A model generated the notes under the pieces. It saw only the letters and a program-made list of their open reading frames with translations, was not told the DNA's origin and did no database searches. Shown here in pieces: positions 24,203 to 33,046 of a stretch of 64,000 bases of DNA; within the stretch, counting starts at the first letter, position 1, and every line of letters starts with the position of its first letter. The position numbers and the translations under genes were made by a program. The DNA comes from Saccharothrix violaceirubra (lineage in GTDB: Bacteria; Actinomycetota; Actinomycetes; Mycobacteriales; Pseudonocardiaceae): positions 2,604,001 to 2,668,000 of the forward strand of contig NZ_JACHJS010000001.1 of NCBI RefSeq assembly GCF_014203755.1, given 5' to 3'.

Positions 24203-25206
24203 ACTGCTGCCTCCCGGTGACCGAGGACGTGGTGTGGGTCCGTGTCGAGGAGGCCGCCGAGTCCGGCCGGGTGCGCCGGCTCGCCACGAACCTGGCCGAG
24301 CGGTTGGCCTTCCCGCCGACGCGCGCGGCCGAGGTCGGCCTGGCGGTGACCGAGATCGGCACGAACCTGCACCGGCACGCGGTCGAGGGACAGGTCGTGC
24401 TGCGCTCGGTGCGCGGCGCCGACCGGGCCGTGATCGAGGTGCTCGCGCTGGACCGGGGGCCGGGCATCGTCGACCTGGACCTGGCGTTGGCGGACGGCCA
24501 GTCCACGACCGGCACGCTCGGCGTCGGCCTGGGCGCGGTGCGCCGGCTCGCCGACGACTTCGCGATCACGTCCCGCCGCGACCGGGGCACGATCCTGTCC
24601 GCGCGGTTCCGACCCGAACGCCGCGATGCCGACGACGACGTGTCCGCGTCCGGCCTGACCCGGCCCCTCGGCGGCGAGGAGGTGTGCGGCGACGCGTACG
24701 CCGTGCGGACGGCACCGGACCGGCTGACGCTGATGATGTGCGACGGCTCGGGCCACGGCCCGCTGGCCGCGACCGCCGCGCGGGAGGCCGTGCGGGTGTT
24801 CTGCGCGGAACCGGCGTCCGCGCCCGAGGAGATGGTGGCCCGGCTGCACGCGGCGTTGCGCGGCACGCGTGGCGGCGCGGTCGCGGTGGCCGATCTCGAC
24901 CTGGTCCGGCGCACCGTGCGGTTCGCGGGCCTGGGCAACATCGCCGCGTCCGTGCTCGCCGACGGCCGCAAGCGCGGAATGGTGTCGGTGCCCGGCGTCG
25001 CGGGCTACCAGGCCCGCACGATCCGCGCGTTCGACCACGAGCTGCCGCCGGGCGCGCGGGTCGTCCTGCACTCCGACGGCCTGACCGAGCGGTGGACGTT
25101 CGACCCCGAGCTGGTCACGCTGCCGCCGCTGCTCGCCGCGGCGTCGCTGCTGCGGGACGCGGGCGTGCGGCGCGACGACGCGTCCGTCCTGGTCGCGTCG
25201 TCATGA
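24199..25206 (+). CDS. HATPase-PP2C fusion, RsbX-like SpoIIE phosphatase
   Basis: A 335-aa protein combining an RsbT-like GHKL domain (residues 1 to about 135; N box TEIGTNLHRHA, G1 LDRGPGI, G2 LGVGLGAVRRL) with a short PP2C/SpoIIE-type phosphatase domain (about 140-335; GEEVCGDAYAV, MMCDGSGHGP, LHSDGLTERW, DDASVLV). In Bacillus RsbX, a PP2C without the GHKL part, resets the stressosome by dephosphorylating RsbR and RsbS. The position directly after rsbT suggests the same job here. The GTG at 24199 overlaps the rsbT stop. Confidence 0.85.
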   Translation: MNCCLPVTEDVVWVRVEEAAESGRVRRLATNLAERLAFPPTRAAEVGLAVTEIGTNLHRHAVEGQVVLRSVRGADRAVIEVLALDRGPGIVDLDLALADGQSTTGTLGVGLGAVRRLADDFAITSRRDRGTILSARFRPERRDADDDVSASGLTRPLGGEEVCGDAYAVRTAPDRLTLMMCDGSGHGPLAATAAREAVRVFCAEPASAPEEMVARLHAALRGTRGGAVAVADLDLVRRTVRFAGLGNIAASVLADGRKRGMVSVPGVAGYQARTIRAFDHELPPGARVVLHSDGLTERWTFDPELVTLPPLLAAASLLRDAGVRRDDASVLVASS

Positions 25207-26909
25207 GCACCGAGTTGCTGCGGCTGGTCGCGCGTCGGGAACCCGACGTGTTCCTGCTGCGCAAGAGCGGGCGTGAGGTGGCCGCGGCGGTCGGGCTCGA
25301 CGGCCAGGACCAGGTGCGCGTGGCCACGGCGTTGAGCGACCTCGGCCGCGAGGTGGTGCGCCTGCCGGAGCCGGTCGTGCTGCGGTTCGGGCTCGTGTCG
25401 ACGCCCGGACCCGCGCTGGTGATCGTCGTGGAGACCGGGCAGGCGGACGGGCCGGGCTGGGACACCGCGCGCCGGCTCATGGACCGGGTCGAGGTCGCCG
25501 TGGACACCGTGACGCTGGTGAAGACGCTGCCTGCCGGCCACGACGAGCCGGACGCGGCACGCCTGACCCGGCTGCGACGCGAGCTGGCCACGTCCGACGG
25601 CGCCGACGCGCTGGACGAGCTGCGCGCCCAGAACCAGGAGCTGCTGGAGACCCTGGAGTCGTTGGAGGCCAAGCGGGTCGAGCTGGAACGCCTCAACGAC
25701 GAGTTGGAGAGAACCAACCAGGGTGTGCTGGCGCTGCACAAGGAGCTGTCGGACGAACTGGAGCAGACCAACCAGGGCGTGGTGGCGCTGTACGCCGAGC
25801 TGGAGGAGAAGTCCACCCAGCTGCGCGAGGCCGCCGAGGCGCGGACCAGGTTCTGGTCCAACATCAGCCACGAGCTGCGGTCGCCGGTCAACTCCGTGGT
25901 GGGCCTGGCCCGGCTGCTGGGCGCACCCGGCGGCGACCCGCTGACCGACGAGCAGCGCCGCCAGGTCGACCTGATCAACAACGCCGGTCTGACCCTGCTG
26001 GCCCTGGTCAACGAACTGCTCGACACGGCCAAGGCCGAGTCGGGCAACCTCGAACCCCGGTACACCCCGGTCGACCTGGTGCCCACGTTGACCCAGCTCC
26101 GGGACGCCATGCGCCCCGTGGTGCGGCCCGGCGTCGACCTGGTCGTCGACCCGGTGCCGTCGGTGCCGTTGGTGACCGACGAGGTCATGCTCGTGCGCAT
26201 CCTGCGCAACCTGCTGTCCAACGCCGCGAAGTTCACCGAGACCGGCAGCGTGCGCCTGGGGGTGTACCCGGACGACGGTGCGGGAACACTGCGCCTCGTG
26301 GTCACCGACACCGGGATCGGCATCCCGTCGCGGGAACTGGGCCGGATCTTCGAGGAGTTCTACCAGGTGCCCGGCCGCCTCCAGGTGGGCGCGGGCGGCA
26401 CGGGCCTGGGCCTGCCCTACGCGCGCCGACTGGCCCGGATCCTGGGCGGCGACCTGACCGTGACCAGCGAACCCGGCACCGGCACGACCGCGACCCTGCG
26501 CCTGCCCGTGAGCGTGCCGGACGACCTGGCCGTGGAGACCGTGCTGTTGGTCGGACCGGACGACGAGGTGCGCGCCCGCCTGCGCGCGGCGCTCGGCGGG
26601 GTCGCCCGGACCGTGGTCGAGGTGGCCGACGGCCGGGCGGCGCTGGAAGCCCGTGCGGACCGTCCCGACCTGGTCGTGTCGGCGGTGGACGTGCCGCTGG
26701 TCGGCGGCATGGAGATCCTCTCGGTGCTGCGCGGCGACCCCGCGTGCCGGTCGGTGCCGGTGGTGCTGGTCGGCCGGGACCTGGACAGCGCGGTCGAGCG
26801 CACGGCGTCCACGCTCGGTGCGGCCGTCCTGGCGGCGGACCTGGTGGCCCCGGAGTCGTTGCGCCAGGCCGTCCGCGTGGCCCGCAACGTCCTGCGCGGT
26901 GAGCGGTGA
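25203..26909 (+). CDS. Histidine kinase with coiled coil and degenerate receiver
   Basis: A 568-aa hybrid kinase. Residues 1 to about 115 look like a worn-down RsbT-type GHKL domain. A coiled coil (about 135-215, with the repeats ERTNQGVLAL and EQTNQGVVAL) leads to a HisKA domain with His223 in NISHELRSP. An intact HATPase_c domain follows (NLLSNAAKF, DTGIGIP, GGTGLGL). The C-terminal receiver-like domain (about 440-568) lacks the phospho-acceptor: Ala494 lies where Asp is expected (LVVSAVDVP), and the conserved Lys is also missing. It probably autophosphorylates and passes phosphate to the receiver of the next gene. ATG 25203 overlaps the previous stop. Confidence 0.85.
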   Translation: MSTELLRLVARREPDVFLLRKSGREVAAAVGLDGQDQVRVATALSDLGREVVRLPEPVVLRFGLVSTPGPALVIVVETGQADGPGWDTARRLMDRVEVAVDTVTLVKTLPAGHDEPDAARLTRLRRELATSDGADALDELRAQNQELLETLESLEAKRVELERLNDELERTNQGVLALHKELSDELEQTNQGVVALYAELEEKSTQLREAAEARTRFWSNISHELRSPVNSVVGLARLLGAPGGDPLTDEQRRQVDLINNAGLTLLALVNELLDTAKAESGNLEPRYTPVDLVPTLTQLRDAMRPVVRPGVDLVVDPVPSVPLVTDEVMLVRILRNLLSNAAKFTETGSVRLGVYPDDGAGTLRLVVTDTGIGIPSRELGRIFEEFYQVPGRLQVGAGGTGLGLPYARRLARILGGDLTVTSEPGTGTTATLRLPVSVPDDLAVETVLLVGPDDEVRARLRAALGGVARTVVEVADGRAALEARADRPDLVVSAVDVPLVGGMEILSVLRGDPACRSVPVVLVGRDLDSAVERTASTLGAAVLAADLVAPESLRQAVRVARNVLRGER

Positions 26910-28435
26910 CCGCGGCGGACGCGGCACGCATCCTCGTCGTCGACGACACCGAGGCGAGCCGGTACATCCGGGCGAGCTGGCTGCGCCGCGGCGGGCACGC
27001 GGTGACCGAGGCGGTGACCGGTGGCGAGGCGTTGGCGCTGCTCGCCGAACGCGAGTTCGACCTGGTCGTGCTGGACGTCGACCTGCCCGACATGAGCGGG
27101 TTCGACGTGGCCGAGCGGATCAAGAGCGAGCCGCGCACGGCAGCCGTGCCGGTGGTGCACGTGTCGGCCGCGTTCCGCCAGGCCGAGGACCGGATCACCG
27201 GGCTCAACCGGGGAGCCGACGCGTACCTCACCGAGCCGGTCGAGCCGGGGGAGCTGCTCGCGACCGTCGAGGCGGCGTTGCGCTACTACCGGGCGCGGGC
27301 GCTGGCCGAGCGGCTCGCGGACCGGTTGGCGAAGCTGACCACGGCGACGTTGCGGATCAACGCGGCGACCACGTTCGACGACCTGGTGTCGGCCGCCGCG
27401 GCCGGTACCGCGACCGTGCTCGACACCGAGGCGACGGTGCTGGTGACGACGCCGACCGGCACGTCGCGGCTGGGCACCGTGACGGGTGCGGGTGCGACGC
27501 CCACCGTGCGGCGCGGCGACCCGGCCCTGCTGGACGCGTTGCCGCCGGACGGGACCACCGTGCTCGACCCGCCGTGGCGGCCGGGCGTGCCGGTGGTCGT
27601 GGCCGGCGGCAGTCCCCGGCGGACGCCGATCGGCATCGCCGTCGACCCGGCGGCGGTGGTCACCGACGAGGACCGCAACCTGCTGCTCCAGTTGGCGCAG
27701 GCCACGGCGTTGGCCGCCGAGGGGCTGCGGGCGTACGCGGAGGAGCACACGCTGGCGTTGACGTTGCAACGCAGCCTGCTGCCGCGGCGGCTGCCCGCGA
27801 TCCCGTCGCTGCCGATGACGGCCCGGTACGCGCCGGCGTCCGCGCACGCCGAGATCGGCGGCGACTTCTACGAGGTCACCGCCCTGGGTGACCGGTTGCT
27901 GATCGCGATCGGCGACGTGTGCGGCCACTCCCTGGCCGCCGCGACCATCATGGGCGAGGTGCGGCACGCGTTGCGCGCGTACGCGGTCGAGGAGCACGAC
28001 CCGGCGACGATCCTGCGCAAGCTGGACGCGATGCTGCAACGCTTCCACTCGACCAAGGGCCTGACCACGATGTGCCTGCTGCTGGTCGACCCGGCCGACG
28101 GCACCGCGCTCGTGGCCAACGCCGGCCACGTGCCGCCGCTGGTCGTGGACGACGAGGGCGCCCGCTACCTGGCGGTCCGCGGCCCGATCCTGGGCATCGG
28201 CCTGCCCCGCCCACCGGCGACCCCGGTCACGTTGGCGCCCGGTGCGCTGGTGCTGCTGACGACGGACGGTCTGGTCGAGCACTCGGGTGCCGATCTCGAC
28301 GACGGGATGGACCTGCTGCTGGCGGCGGTGTCCCGGGACGAGGACATGGACCTGTTGTGCGATCGGCTGTTGGAGACGTTCGGCCGTGACAAGAAGGACG
28401 ACATCGCGCTGTTGGTCTTCCGCCGGACCTCCTGA
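26906..28435 (+). CDS. Receiver-GAF-SpoIIE phosphatase, RsbU-like output
   Basis: A 509-aa PP2C-type phosphatase. The N-terminal receiver is complete (ILVVDD; LVVLDVDLPDMSG with the acceptor Asp; final motif YLTEPVEP, with Glu in place of the usual Lys). A GAF-like domain lies at about 155-265. The SpoIIE domain (about 285-509) has all metal-binding Asp positions (EIGGDFYEV, IGDVCGHS, TTDGLVEHS, DDIALLV). It should dephosphorylate an anti-sigma-factor antagonist and so release a stress sigma factor. The kinase encoded just upstream and RsbT are its likely activators. No sigma or anti-sigma gene is in the cluster. GTG 26906 overlaps the previous stop. Confidence 0.88.
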   Translation: MTAADAARILVVDDTEASRYIRASWLRRGGHAVTEAVTGGEALALLAEREFDLVVLDVDLPDMSGFDVAERIKSEPRTAAVPVVHVSAAFRQAEDRITGLNRGADAYLTEPVEPGELLATVEAALRYYRARALAERLADRLAKLTTATLRINAATTFDDLVSAAAAGTATVLDTEATVLVTTPTGTSRLGTVTGAGATPTVRRGDPALLDALPPDGTTVLDPPWRPGVPVVVAGGSPRRTPIGIAVDPAAVVTDEDRNLLLQLAQATALAAEGLRAYAEEHTLALTLQRSLLPRRLPAIPSLPMTARYAPASAHAEIGGDFYEVTALGDRLLIAIGDVCGHSLAAATIMGEVRHALRAYAVEEHDPATILRKLDAMLQRFHSTKGLTTMCLLLVDPADGTALVANAGHVPPLVVDDEGARYLAVRGPILGIGLPRPPATPVTLAPGALVLLTTDGLVEHSGADLDDGMDLLLAAVSRDEDMDLLCDRLLETFGRDKKDDIALLVFRRTS

Positions 28436-28448
28436 CCGGTGTCCGGTC
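28434..28448 (+). terminator. Weak hairpin at the end of the stressosome operon
   Basis: GACCGG-TGT-CCGGTC, a 6-bp stem overlapping the stop codon. Short, so only a tentative terminator. Confidence 0.3.
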
Positions 28449-28559
28449 GTCCGTCCGGGGTGGCGGGACGTGGTAGCCGATCGGGAGGACCTCATCGGCC
28501 CCTGGTGGGAGGGACACGACCACGACGGACCGCCACCACTCCGGCCCGCGCGGCTTCCG

Positions 28560-28690
28560 GCACGCCGTGCTCGGCGACGCCATCCGGGTACCGGCGTTTC
28601 CGCGCGCTGCCGGTGTTGGTCGCCGCCGTGGTCCTGGTGGTCACGGGACGCGTGGAGGTGGCCGAACCCGGTGCCCTGCTCACCTGACCC
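28560..28690 (+). pseudogene. Decayed fragment related to the gene at 29129
   Basis: The 28436-28752 stretch has no intact gene. Around 28588-28615 it encodes RFRALPV followed by a hydrophobic run; the same RFRALPV occurs in the middle of the 29129 protein, and about 20 of 23 bases match there. A 17-base match (GTCCACGAACGGCGGCG, 28693-28709 and 29048-29064) also links the flanks. It reads as debris of an older tandem copy. Confidence 0.35.
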
Positions 28691-28738
28691 GCGTCCACGA
28701 ACGGCGGCGATCGGTCGCGCGTCACGCTCGTCATGCGG

Positions 28739-28872
28739 GCGAGGATGTCCAGGTGATCGGTTCCGGCGGGATGGGGCGGCGTGGTGCCGGGCGTCCGCCG
28801 ACGATCGACCGGCGGGCGTTGACCGACCGCTGCGGCCCGGCCGGGTACGACCTGGTCTTCCTGCTGCTGTGG
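28739..28872 (+). repeat. 134-bp direct repeat, left copy
   Basis: Identical over all 134 bases to 29115-29248, offset 376 bp. It covers the RBS, the GTG start and the first 40 codons of the gene at 29129. The lack of any mismatch points to recent duplication or ongoing gene conversion. Confidence 0.95.
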
Positions 28873-28980
28873 GCGGTGGACCGCGACTGCGAGGAGGTCC
28901 GCGCGACGGCCGTCCGCCTCGCGGTGCCGGACACCGCTTCGGGGGACCCGCCTCCTGGTCCACAGGCATCCTTGGGCATG
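28753..28980 (+). pseudogene. Truncated duplicate of the 29129 membrane-protein gene
   Basis: This copy has the same RBS (GAGGA) and GTG start as the intact gene. It encodes the identical first 40 residues through FLLLW, then jumps to AVDRDCEEVRATAVRL, which corresponds to AADRDTEEVDAVADRL about 75 residues further on in the intact protein. The join is at a shared LLW/RLW position, consistent with an internal deletion. Homology stops near 28950. The frame then runs on into unrelated codons and the second repeat, so a functional product is unlikely. Confidence 0.6.
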
Positions 28981-29114
28981 GACCCGAGCGCGATCCGCGT
29001 ACGTCGCGGTGGCGATCCTCGTGCCGACTCGGCCGACCTCCGGACGGGTCCACGAACGGCGGCGGCCGGGCGGGGGACGGTGGCGCGTCGCATCACGGGT
29101 CCGCCCGGCGCGGC

Positions 29115-29248
29115 GCGAGGATGTCCAGGTGATCGGTTCCGGCGGGATGGGGCGGCGTGGTGCCGGGCGTCCGCCGACGATCGACCGGCGGGCGTTGACC
29201 GACCGCTGCGGCCCGGCCGGGTACGACCTGGTCTTCCTGCTGCTGTGG
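29115..29248 (+). repeat. 134-bp direct repeat, right copy
   Basis: Second copy of the perfect repeat, forming the 5' end of the intact gene at 29129. Confidence 0.95.
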
Positions 29249-30409
29249 AAACTCGCGCCGCAGGGTGGGTTCACGATGCTCGACGCCGCTCGGGACTGGG
29301 CCGCTCGCGAACCGGAGGCGGCTTTGGCGCACCGGATCCTGGTGGTGCGCGCGGCGGGTGGTCGGGACATCTCCCGTCGTCGGTTGTCCTGGACCTTGAG
29401 GCTGGACAACGGGCCGCCGCCGGCCGGGCTGGTCCGAGCGTTCCTGCGACTGTGGGCTGCGGACCGCGACACCGAAGAGGTCGATGCGGTGGCCGACCGG
29501 CTCGACACGCTGTGCCGCGAGGTGGCCGCTGCCCACGACCGTGCCACCACACCGGACCGGGCCTGCCCGTCGCGGGTGCGGGGCGAGTCGCCGCCGACTC
29601 GGGGGCACGAGGTCCGCTTCCGGGCGCTGCCCGTGTTCCTGGGTACGGCGCTGACCCGGCTGCGCGGCCAGGTCCCGGAAGAGCTACCCGCGTCACCGGG
29701 TGCGACCGACGATGTCGTCCTCGGCCAGGTGGAGGAGGAACCGCGTGAGGGCGACCTCCGTTTCACCCGCGACCACCTCGCCGACGACACCGATGCGCCG
29801 ACGCGTGGCCCCGAGCGGCGACGCCTTGTCCGGCCGCCTCGCATCGCGGTGTCGCTGGTCGTGCTCCTGCTGATCATGGTGGGGACCCTCTCGACGGACT
29901 CCATCCCGAATTTCCCGATCGGGAGGCAGACCTCCTCGGCGTCCATGCCGACGGCACCGAGTACGACGACCGCGGGCATCACGGCCTGGGCTCCCAGCCC
30001 CACGTACTGGGAAAAGAAGGTCATCGGCAACGCGGTCCTCCGCGTGCCGTTCAAGACCCAATTCCGCAGTGTCAACGTGGGTACTCGTTACCTTTACCGG
30101 ATGGCTCAAGCACTTGTGTGGGAGTTCGCCGGCGCCGTGGACATCGACCTGAGCTTGGTCCCCGAACGGGGGAATGCGCGTGACGACGTCACCGTCGGCG
30201 GAATGATGACTCTCGAAGGTGCCTGTGCCCCGGCGCGAGTCATGGCCCTGCTGCCCGGCCGCGCCGAACCGACCTCCGCCGTCCTTCTTCCCGCCGCTGG
30301 ATCGTCGGTGCGATTCGATCTCCACTTCCCGCGCTCCACCGTCATGGCGGTGTTGCGGATCATCCCGGAAAACGGGTGCGCCGGCGAGATTTCCTGGCTG
30401 CTGGAATGA
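29129..30409 (+). CDS. Single-pass membrane protein of unknown function
   Basis: A 426-aa protein I cannot assign. Residues 1 to about 135 are cytoplasmic, start with a basic GRRGAGRPP segment and look helical, possibly a DNA- or protein-binding module. A linker of about 100 residues leads to one transmembrane helix (near 240-262, VSLVVLLLIMVGTL). The C-terminal 160 residues would be outside the cell and have a beta-sandwich-like composition. The GTG at 29129 has GAGGA at 29117-29121; ATG 29147 is a possible alternative. The topology (cytoplasmic module, one helix, external sensor) is that of a transmembrane signalling protein. A truncated duplicate lies immediately upstream. Confidence 0.65.
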   Translation: MIGSGGMGRRGAGRPPTIDRRALTDRCGPAGYDLVFLLLWKLAPQGGFTMLDAARDWAAREPEAALAHRILVVRAAGGRDISRRRLSWTLRLDNGPPPAGLVRAFLRLWAADRDTEEVDAVADRLDTLCREVAAAHDRATTPDRACPSRVRGESPPTRGHEVRFRALPVFLGTALTRLRGQVPEELPASPGATDDVVLGQVEEEPREGDLRFTRDHLADDTDAPTRGPERRRLVRPPRIAVSLVVLLLIMVGTLSTDSIPNFPIGRQTSSASMPTAPSTTTAGITAWAPSPTYWEKKVIGNAVLRVPFKTQFRSVNVGTRYLYRMAQALVWEFAGAVDIDLSLVPERGNARDDVTVGGMMTLEGACAPARVMALLPGRAEPTSAVLLPAAGSSVRFDLHFPRSTVMAVLRIIPENGCAGEISWLLE

Positions 30410-30597
30410 GGAACGGCGCGGCGCATTCGGCGACCCGTTCCACCCTCGACCACGTGGATTTCCGACGTGATCGGTAACCGGATGGGATCAGGTCCCCGCT
30501 GCAGATCCCGAAAATTCGTGCGATCCGGTGGTCGACCTGGCTGGGGCCCGACTGTCCTGGTCCACAGGGGTCTGTCACCCGGCCGGGCGAATCGGTG

Positions 30598-31218
30598 TCA
30601 TTTGTCCGGATCGGTGGTGGACAATCCTTTGAGCAGCGGAAGGTAGATGTCGTCCACTATCTCCTCGATGACCGATTCGCCCGCCTCGCCAAAGCAGTTG
30701 CCCGGTTGGGGATACTCGGATCGGATGAGGACCAACGGCAATCGGGCGGTGCGATGCGGGAGTTCGATCGGCGGGAGTTCGCCCCGTTCGACGGCGCGTC
30801 CCACGATCTTCTCGACCGCCTCGGTCATCGGCGACGGTTCGTTCAGGCGCAGTTTCAGCAGTCGGCCGATCTCGGGGTGCCGGAACGCCTCGCTCATCAC
30901 GCCCGCGGCCATCTCGGTGAGCATCTCGTTCGCCCGCCGCGCGATGGATCCGAACAGCAGGATCAGGTCCTCGCGCAGGGTCCCGGTGTCCTGGACGACG
31001 GGGATCTTGCTCGGCGACCGCGCGTTCCACGCGGCCAGCACCAGGTGCGGGCGGCCCGGCCACCGCCGGTAGATCACCGGCTTGCTCGTACCCGCCCGCG
31101 CGGCGACGCCCTCGATGGTCAGCCGTCCGTAGCCGACCTCGCGCAACTCCTCCCATGCCGCGTCCAGGATCGCGGCCTCCAGTTCCGCGCCCCGGCGGCG
31201 TGACTTGGGCTGTGTCAC
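30598..31218 (-). CDS. TetR-family repressor of the adjacent ABC exporter
   Basis: A 206-aa TetR-family regulator. The N-terminal helix-turn-helix is clear (AILDAAWEELREVGYGRLTIEGVAARAGTS, then KPVIYRRWPGRPHL). The C-terminal domain resembles TetR_C subfamilies with a helical ligand pocket. The GTG at 31218 has AAGGAG upstream. It is divergent from an ABC exporter, and two copies of a GATACT-N3-CGTTTC element lie between them, one next to each gene. Repression of both itself and the exporter, relieved by an exported substrate, is the simplest reading. The 188-base spacer 30410-30597 between it and the convergent upstream gene shows no further feature. Confidence 0.88.
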   Translation of the reverse strand: MTQPKSRRRGAELEAAILDAAWEELREVGYGRLTIEGVAARAGTSKPVIYRRWPGRPHLVLAAWNARSPSKIPVVQDTGTLREDLILLFGSIARRANEMLTEMAAGVMSEAFRHPEIGRLLKLRLNEPSPMTEAVEKIVGRAVERGELPPIELPHRTARLPLVLIRSEYPQPGNCFGEAGESVIEEIVDDIYLPLLKGLSTTDPDK

Positions 31219-31230
31219 CGTGCTCCTTTA

Positions 31231-31298
31231 GATACTTTGCGTTTCTTAGTCGACGGGGCTACCGTGGCGTCGACAACTTGGATACTAGCCGTTTCTTA
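31231..31298. promoter_or_regulatory. Duplicated TetR operator between repressor and exporter
   Basis: An 18-base element GATACTnnnCGTTTCTTA occurs at 31231-31248 and 31281-31298, exactly 50 bp apart and in the same orientation. Its core GATACT-N3-CGTTTC is an imperfect inverted repeat. The right copy ends on the first base of the exporter start codon and could overlap its -10 region; the left copy is just upstream of the repressor RBS. Confidence 0.6.
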
Positions 31299-33046
31299 TG
31301 GGGGAGTTCCTCTTGCTGAGCCGCCTGCTCCGCACACACTTGCGTCCGTACCGGCGCGACGTGGCACTGGTGCTGCTGCTCCAACTCTTCGGCGTGGTCG
31401 CCTCGCTGTACCTGCCGAGCCTCAACGCCGACATCATCGACTTCGGTATCGCCCACGGCGACACCGGCTACATCCTGAGCACCGGCGGGTGGATGCTCGG
31501 GGTCTCGCTCGTCCAGATCCTGTGTTCGGTCGGCGCCGTCTACCTGGGCGCGCGCACGGCCATGTCCGTCGGCCGCGACCTGCGCGCGGCCGTGTTCCAC
31601 CGGGTCGGCGGGTACTCCGCGCGCGAGCTGTCCGCGTTCGGCCCGTCGTCGCTGATCACGCGCTCGACCAACGACGTGCTCCAGATCCAGACCCTGGTCG
31701 TCATGACGTTCTCGATGCTCGTCGCCGCGCCGATCATGTGCGTCGCGGGCGTCGTGATGGCGTTGCGCGAGGACGCCGGGCTGTCCTGGCTGCTCGCGGT
31801 CGCCGCACCCGGCCTTGCGCTGGCCATCGGCCTGATCATGATCCGGATGGTGCCGAACTTCCGGCACCTCCAGGTCCGCATCGACGCGGTCAACCGGGTG
31901 CTGAGGGAGCAGCTCTCCGGCATCCGCGTCGTGCGCGCCTTCGTCCGCGAACCCGTCGAGACCCGGCGGTTCGGCGACGCCAACGCCCAGCTCACCGACA
32001 TCGCGCTGCGCATCGGCCGCCTCCAGGCGATGATCTTCCCGATCGTGGGCCTGGCGTTCAACGCCTCCAGCGTCGCCGTGCTGTGGTTCGGCGCCTACCG
32101 GATCGACGCCGGCGCCATGCAGATCGGCGCCATGACCGCGTTCCTCAGCTACCTGATGCAGATCCTCATGGCCGTCATGATGGCGACCTTCGTGTCCACG
32201 ATGGTCCCGCGCGCGGCGGTCTGCGCGGAGCGCATCGGCGAGGTGCTGGACACCGAGTCGTCCGTCCTGCCGCCCGACGTGCCCGTGACCGAACTGCCCG
32301 CGAAGCTCTCCCTGGAGTTCAGCCAGGCCGGGTTCCGCTACCCCGGCGCGGCCGACCCCGTCGTGACCGACGTGTCGTTCCGGGCCGAACCCGGCCGCAC
32401 CACCGCGATCATCGGCAGCACGGGCGCGGGCAAGACGACGCTGCTCTCGCTGGTGCCCCGGCTGGTCGACGTCACGGCGGGCGCGGTGCTGGTCAACGGC
32501 ATCGACGTGCGCGAGATCGACGAGGACACCCTGTGCGCCCGCATCGGCCTCGTGCCGCAGCGGCCGTACCTGTTCACCGGCACGGTCGCGAGCAACCTGC
32601 GCTACGGCAACCCCGACGCGACCGACGAGGAACTCTGGGCGGCACTGGAGGTCGCGCAGGCGCGCGACTTCGTCGAGGCCATGCCCGACGGGCTGGCGGC
32701 ACCGATCTCCCAGGGCGGCACGAACGTGTCCGGCGGCCAGCGGCAACGCCTCTCGATCGCCCGCGCGCTCGTGCGCAGACCCGACATCTTCGTGTTCGAC
32801 GACTCGTTCTCCGCGCTGGACCTGGAGACCGACGCCCGGCTGCGCGCCGCGCTGCGCCCGCACACCGCGAACGCGATCGTGCTCGTCGTCGCCCAACGCG
32901 TGTCCACGATCCTCGACGCCGACCGGATCGTCGTGCTCGACGAAGGCCGGGTCGTCGGCATCGGCTCCCACCACGAACTGCTCGACACCTGCCCGACCTA
33001 CGTCGAGATCGTCCAGTCCCAGCTCACCACGGAGCAGGCGGCATGA
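31298..33046 (+). CDS. ABC exporter half-transporter A (degenerate site)
   Basis: A 582-aa type IV ABC exporter half: six transmembrane helices (residues about 20-300) and an NBD with Walker A GSTGAGKT, signature VSGGQ and H-loop-like QRVST (Gln rather than His). The catalytic Glu after Walker B is replaced by Asp502 (FVFDDSFSALD). Loss of the Glu and the H-loop His is the usual sign of the degenerate partner in heterodimeric exporters such as TM287/288 or BmrCD. The ATG at 31298 coincides with the end of the operator. Substrate unknown; drug or lipid export is likely. Confidence 0.9.
   Translation: MGEFLLLSRLLRTHLRPYRRDVALVLLLQLFGVVASLYLPSLNADIIDFGIAHGDTGYILSTGGWMLGVSLVQILCSVGAVYLGARTAMSVGRDLRAAVFHRVGGYSARELSAFGPSSLITRSTNDVLQIQTLVVMTFSMLVAAPIMCVAGVVMALREDAGLSWLLAVAAPGLALAIGLIMIRMVPNFRHLQVRIDAVNRVLREQLSGIRVVRAFVREPVETRRFGDANAQLTDIALRIGRLQAMIFPIVGLAFNASSVAVLWFGAYRIDAGAMQIGAMTAFLSYLMQILMAVMMATFVSTMVPRAAVCAERIGEVLDTESSVLPPDVPVTELPAKLSLEFSQAGFRYPGAADPVVTDVSFRAEPGRTTAIIGSTGAGKTTLLSLVPRLVDVTAGAVLVNGIDVREIDEDTLCARIGLVPQRPYLFTGTVASNLRYGNPDATDEELWAALEVAQARDFVEAMPDGLAAPISQGGTNVSGGQRQRLSIARALVRRPDIFVFDDSFSALDLETDARLRAALRPHTANAIVLVVAQRVSTILDADRIVVLDEGRVVGIGSHHELLDTCPTYVEIVQSQLTTEQAA

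Noticed and set aside
28436-28752. Possible intact small gene in the duplicated region
   Set aside because: Only fragmentary similarity to the 29129 protein; no RBS plus full-length frame.
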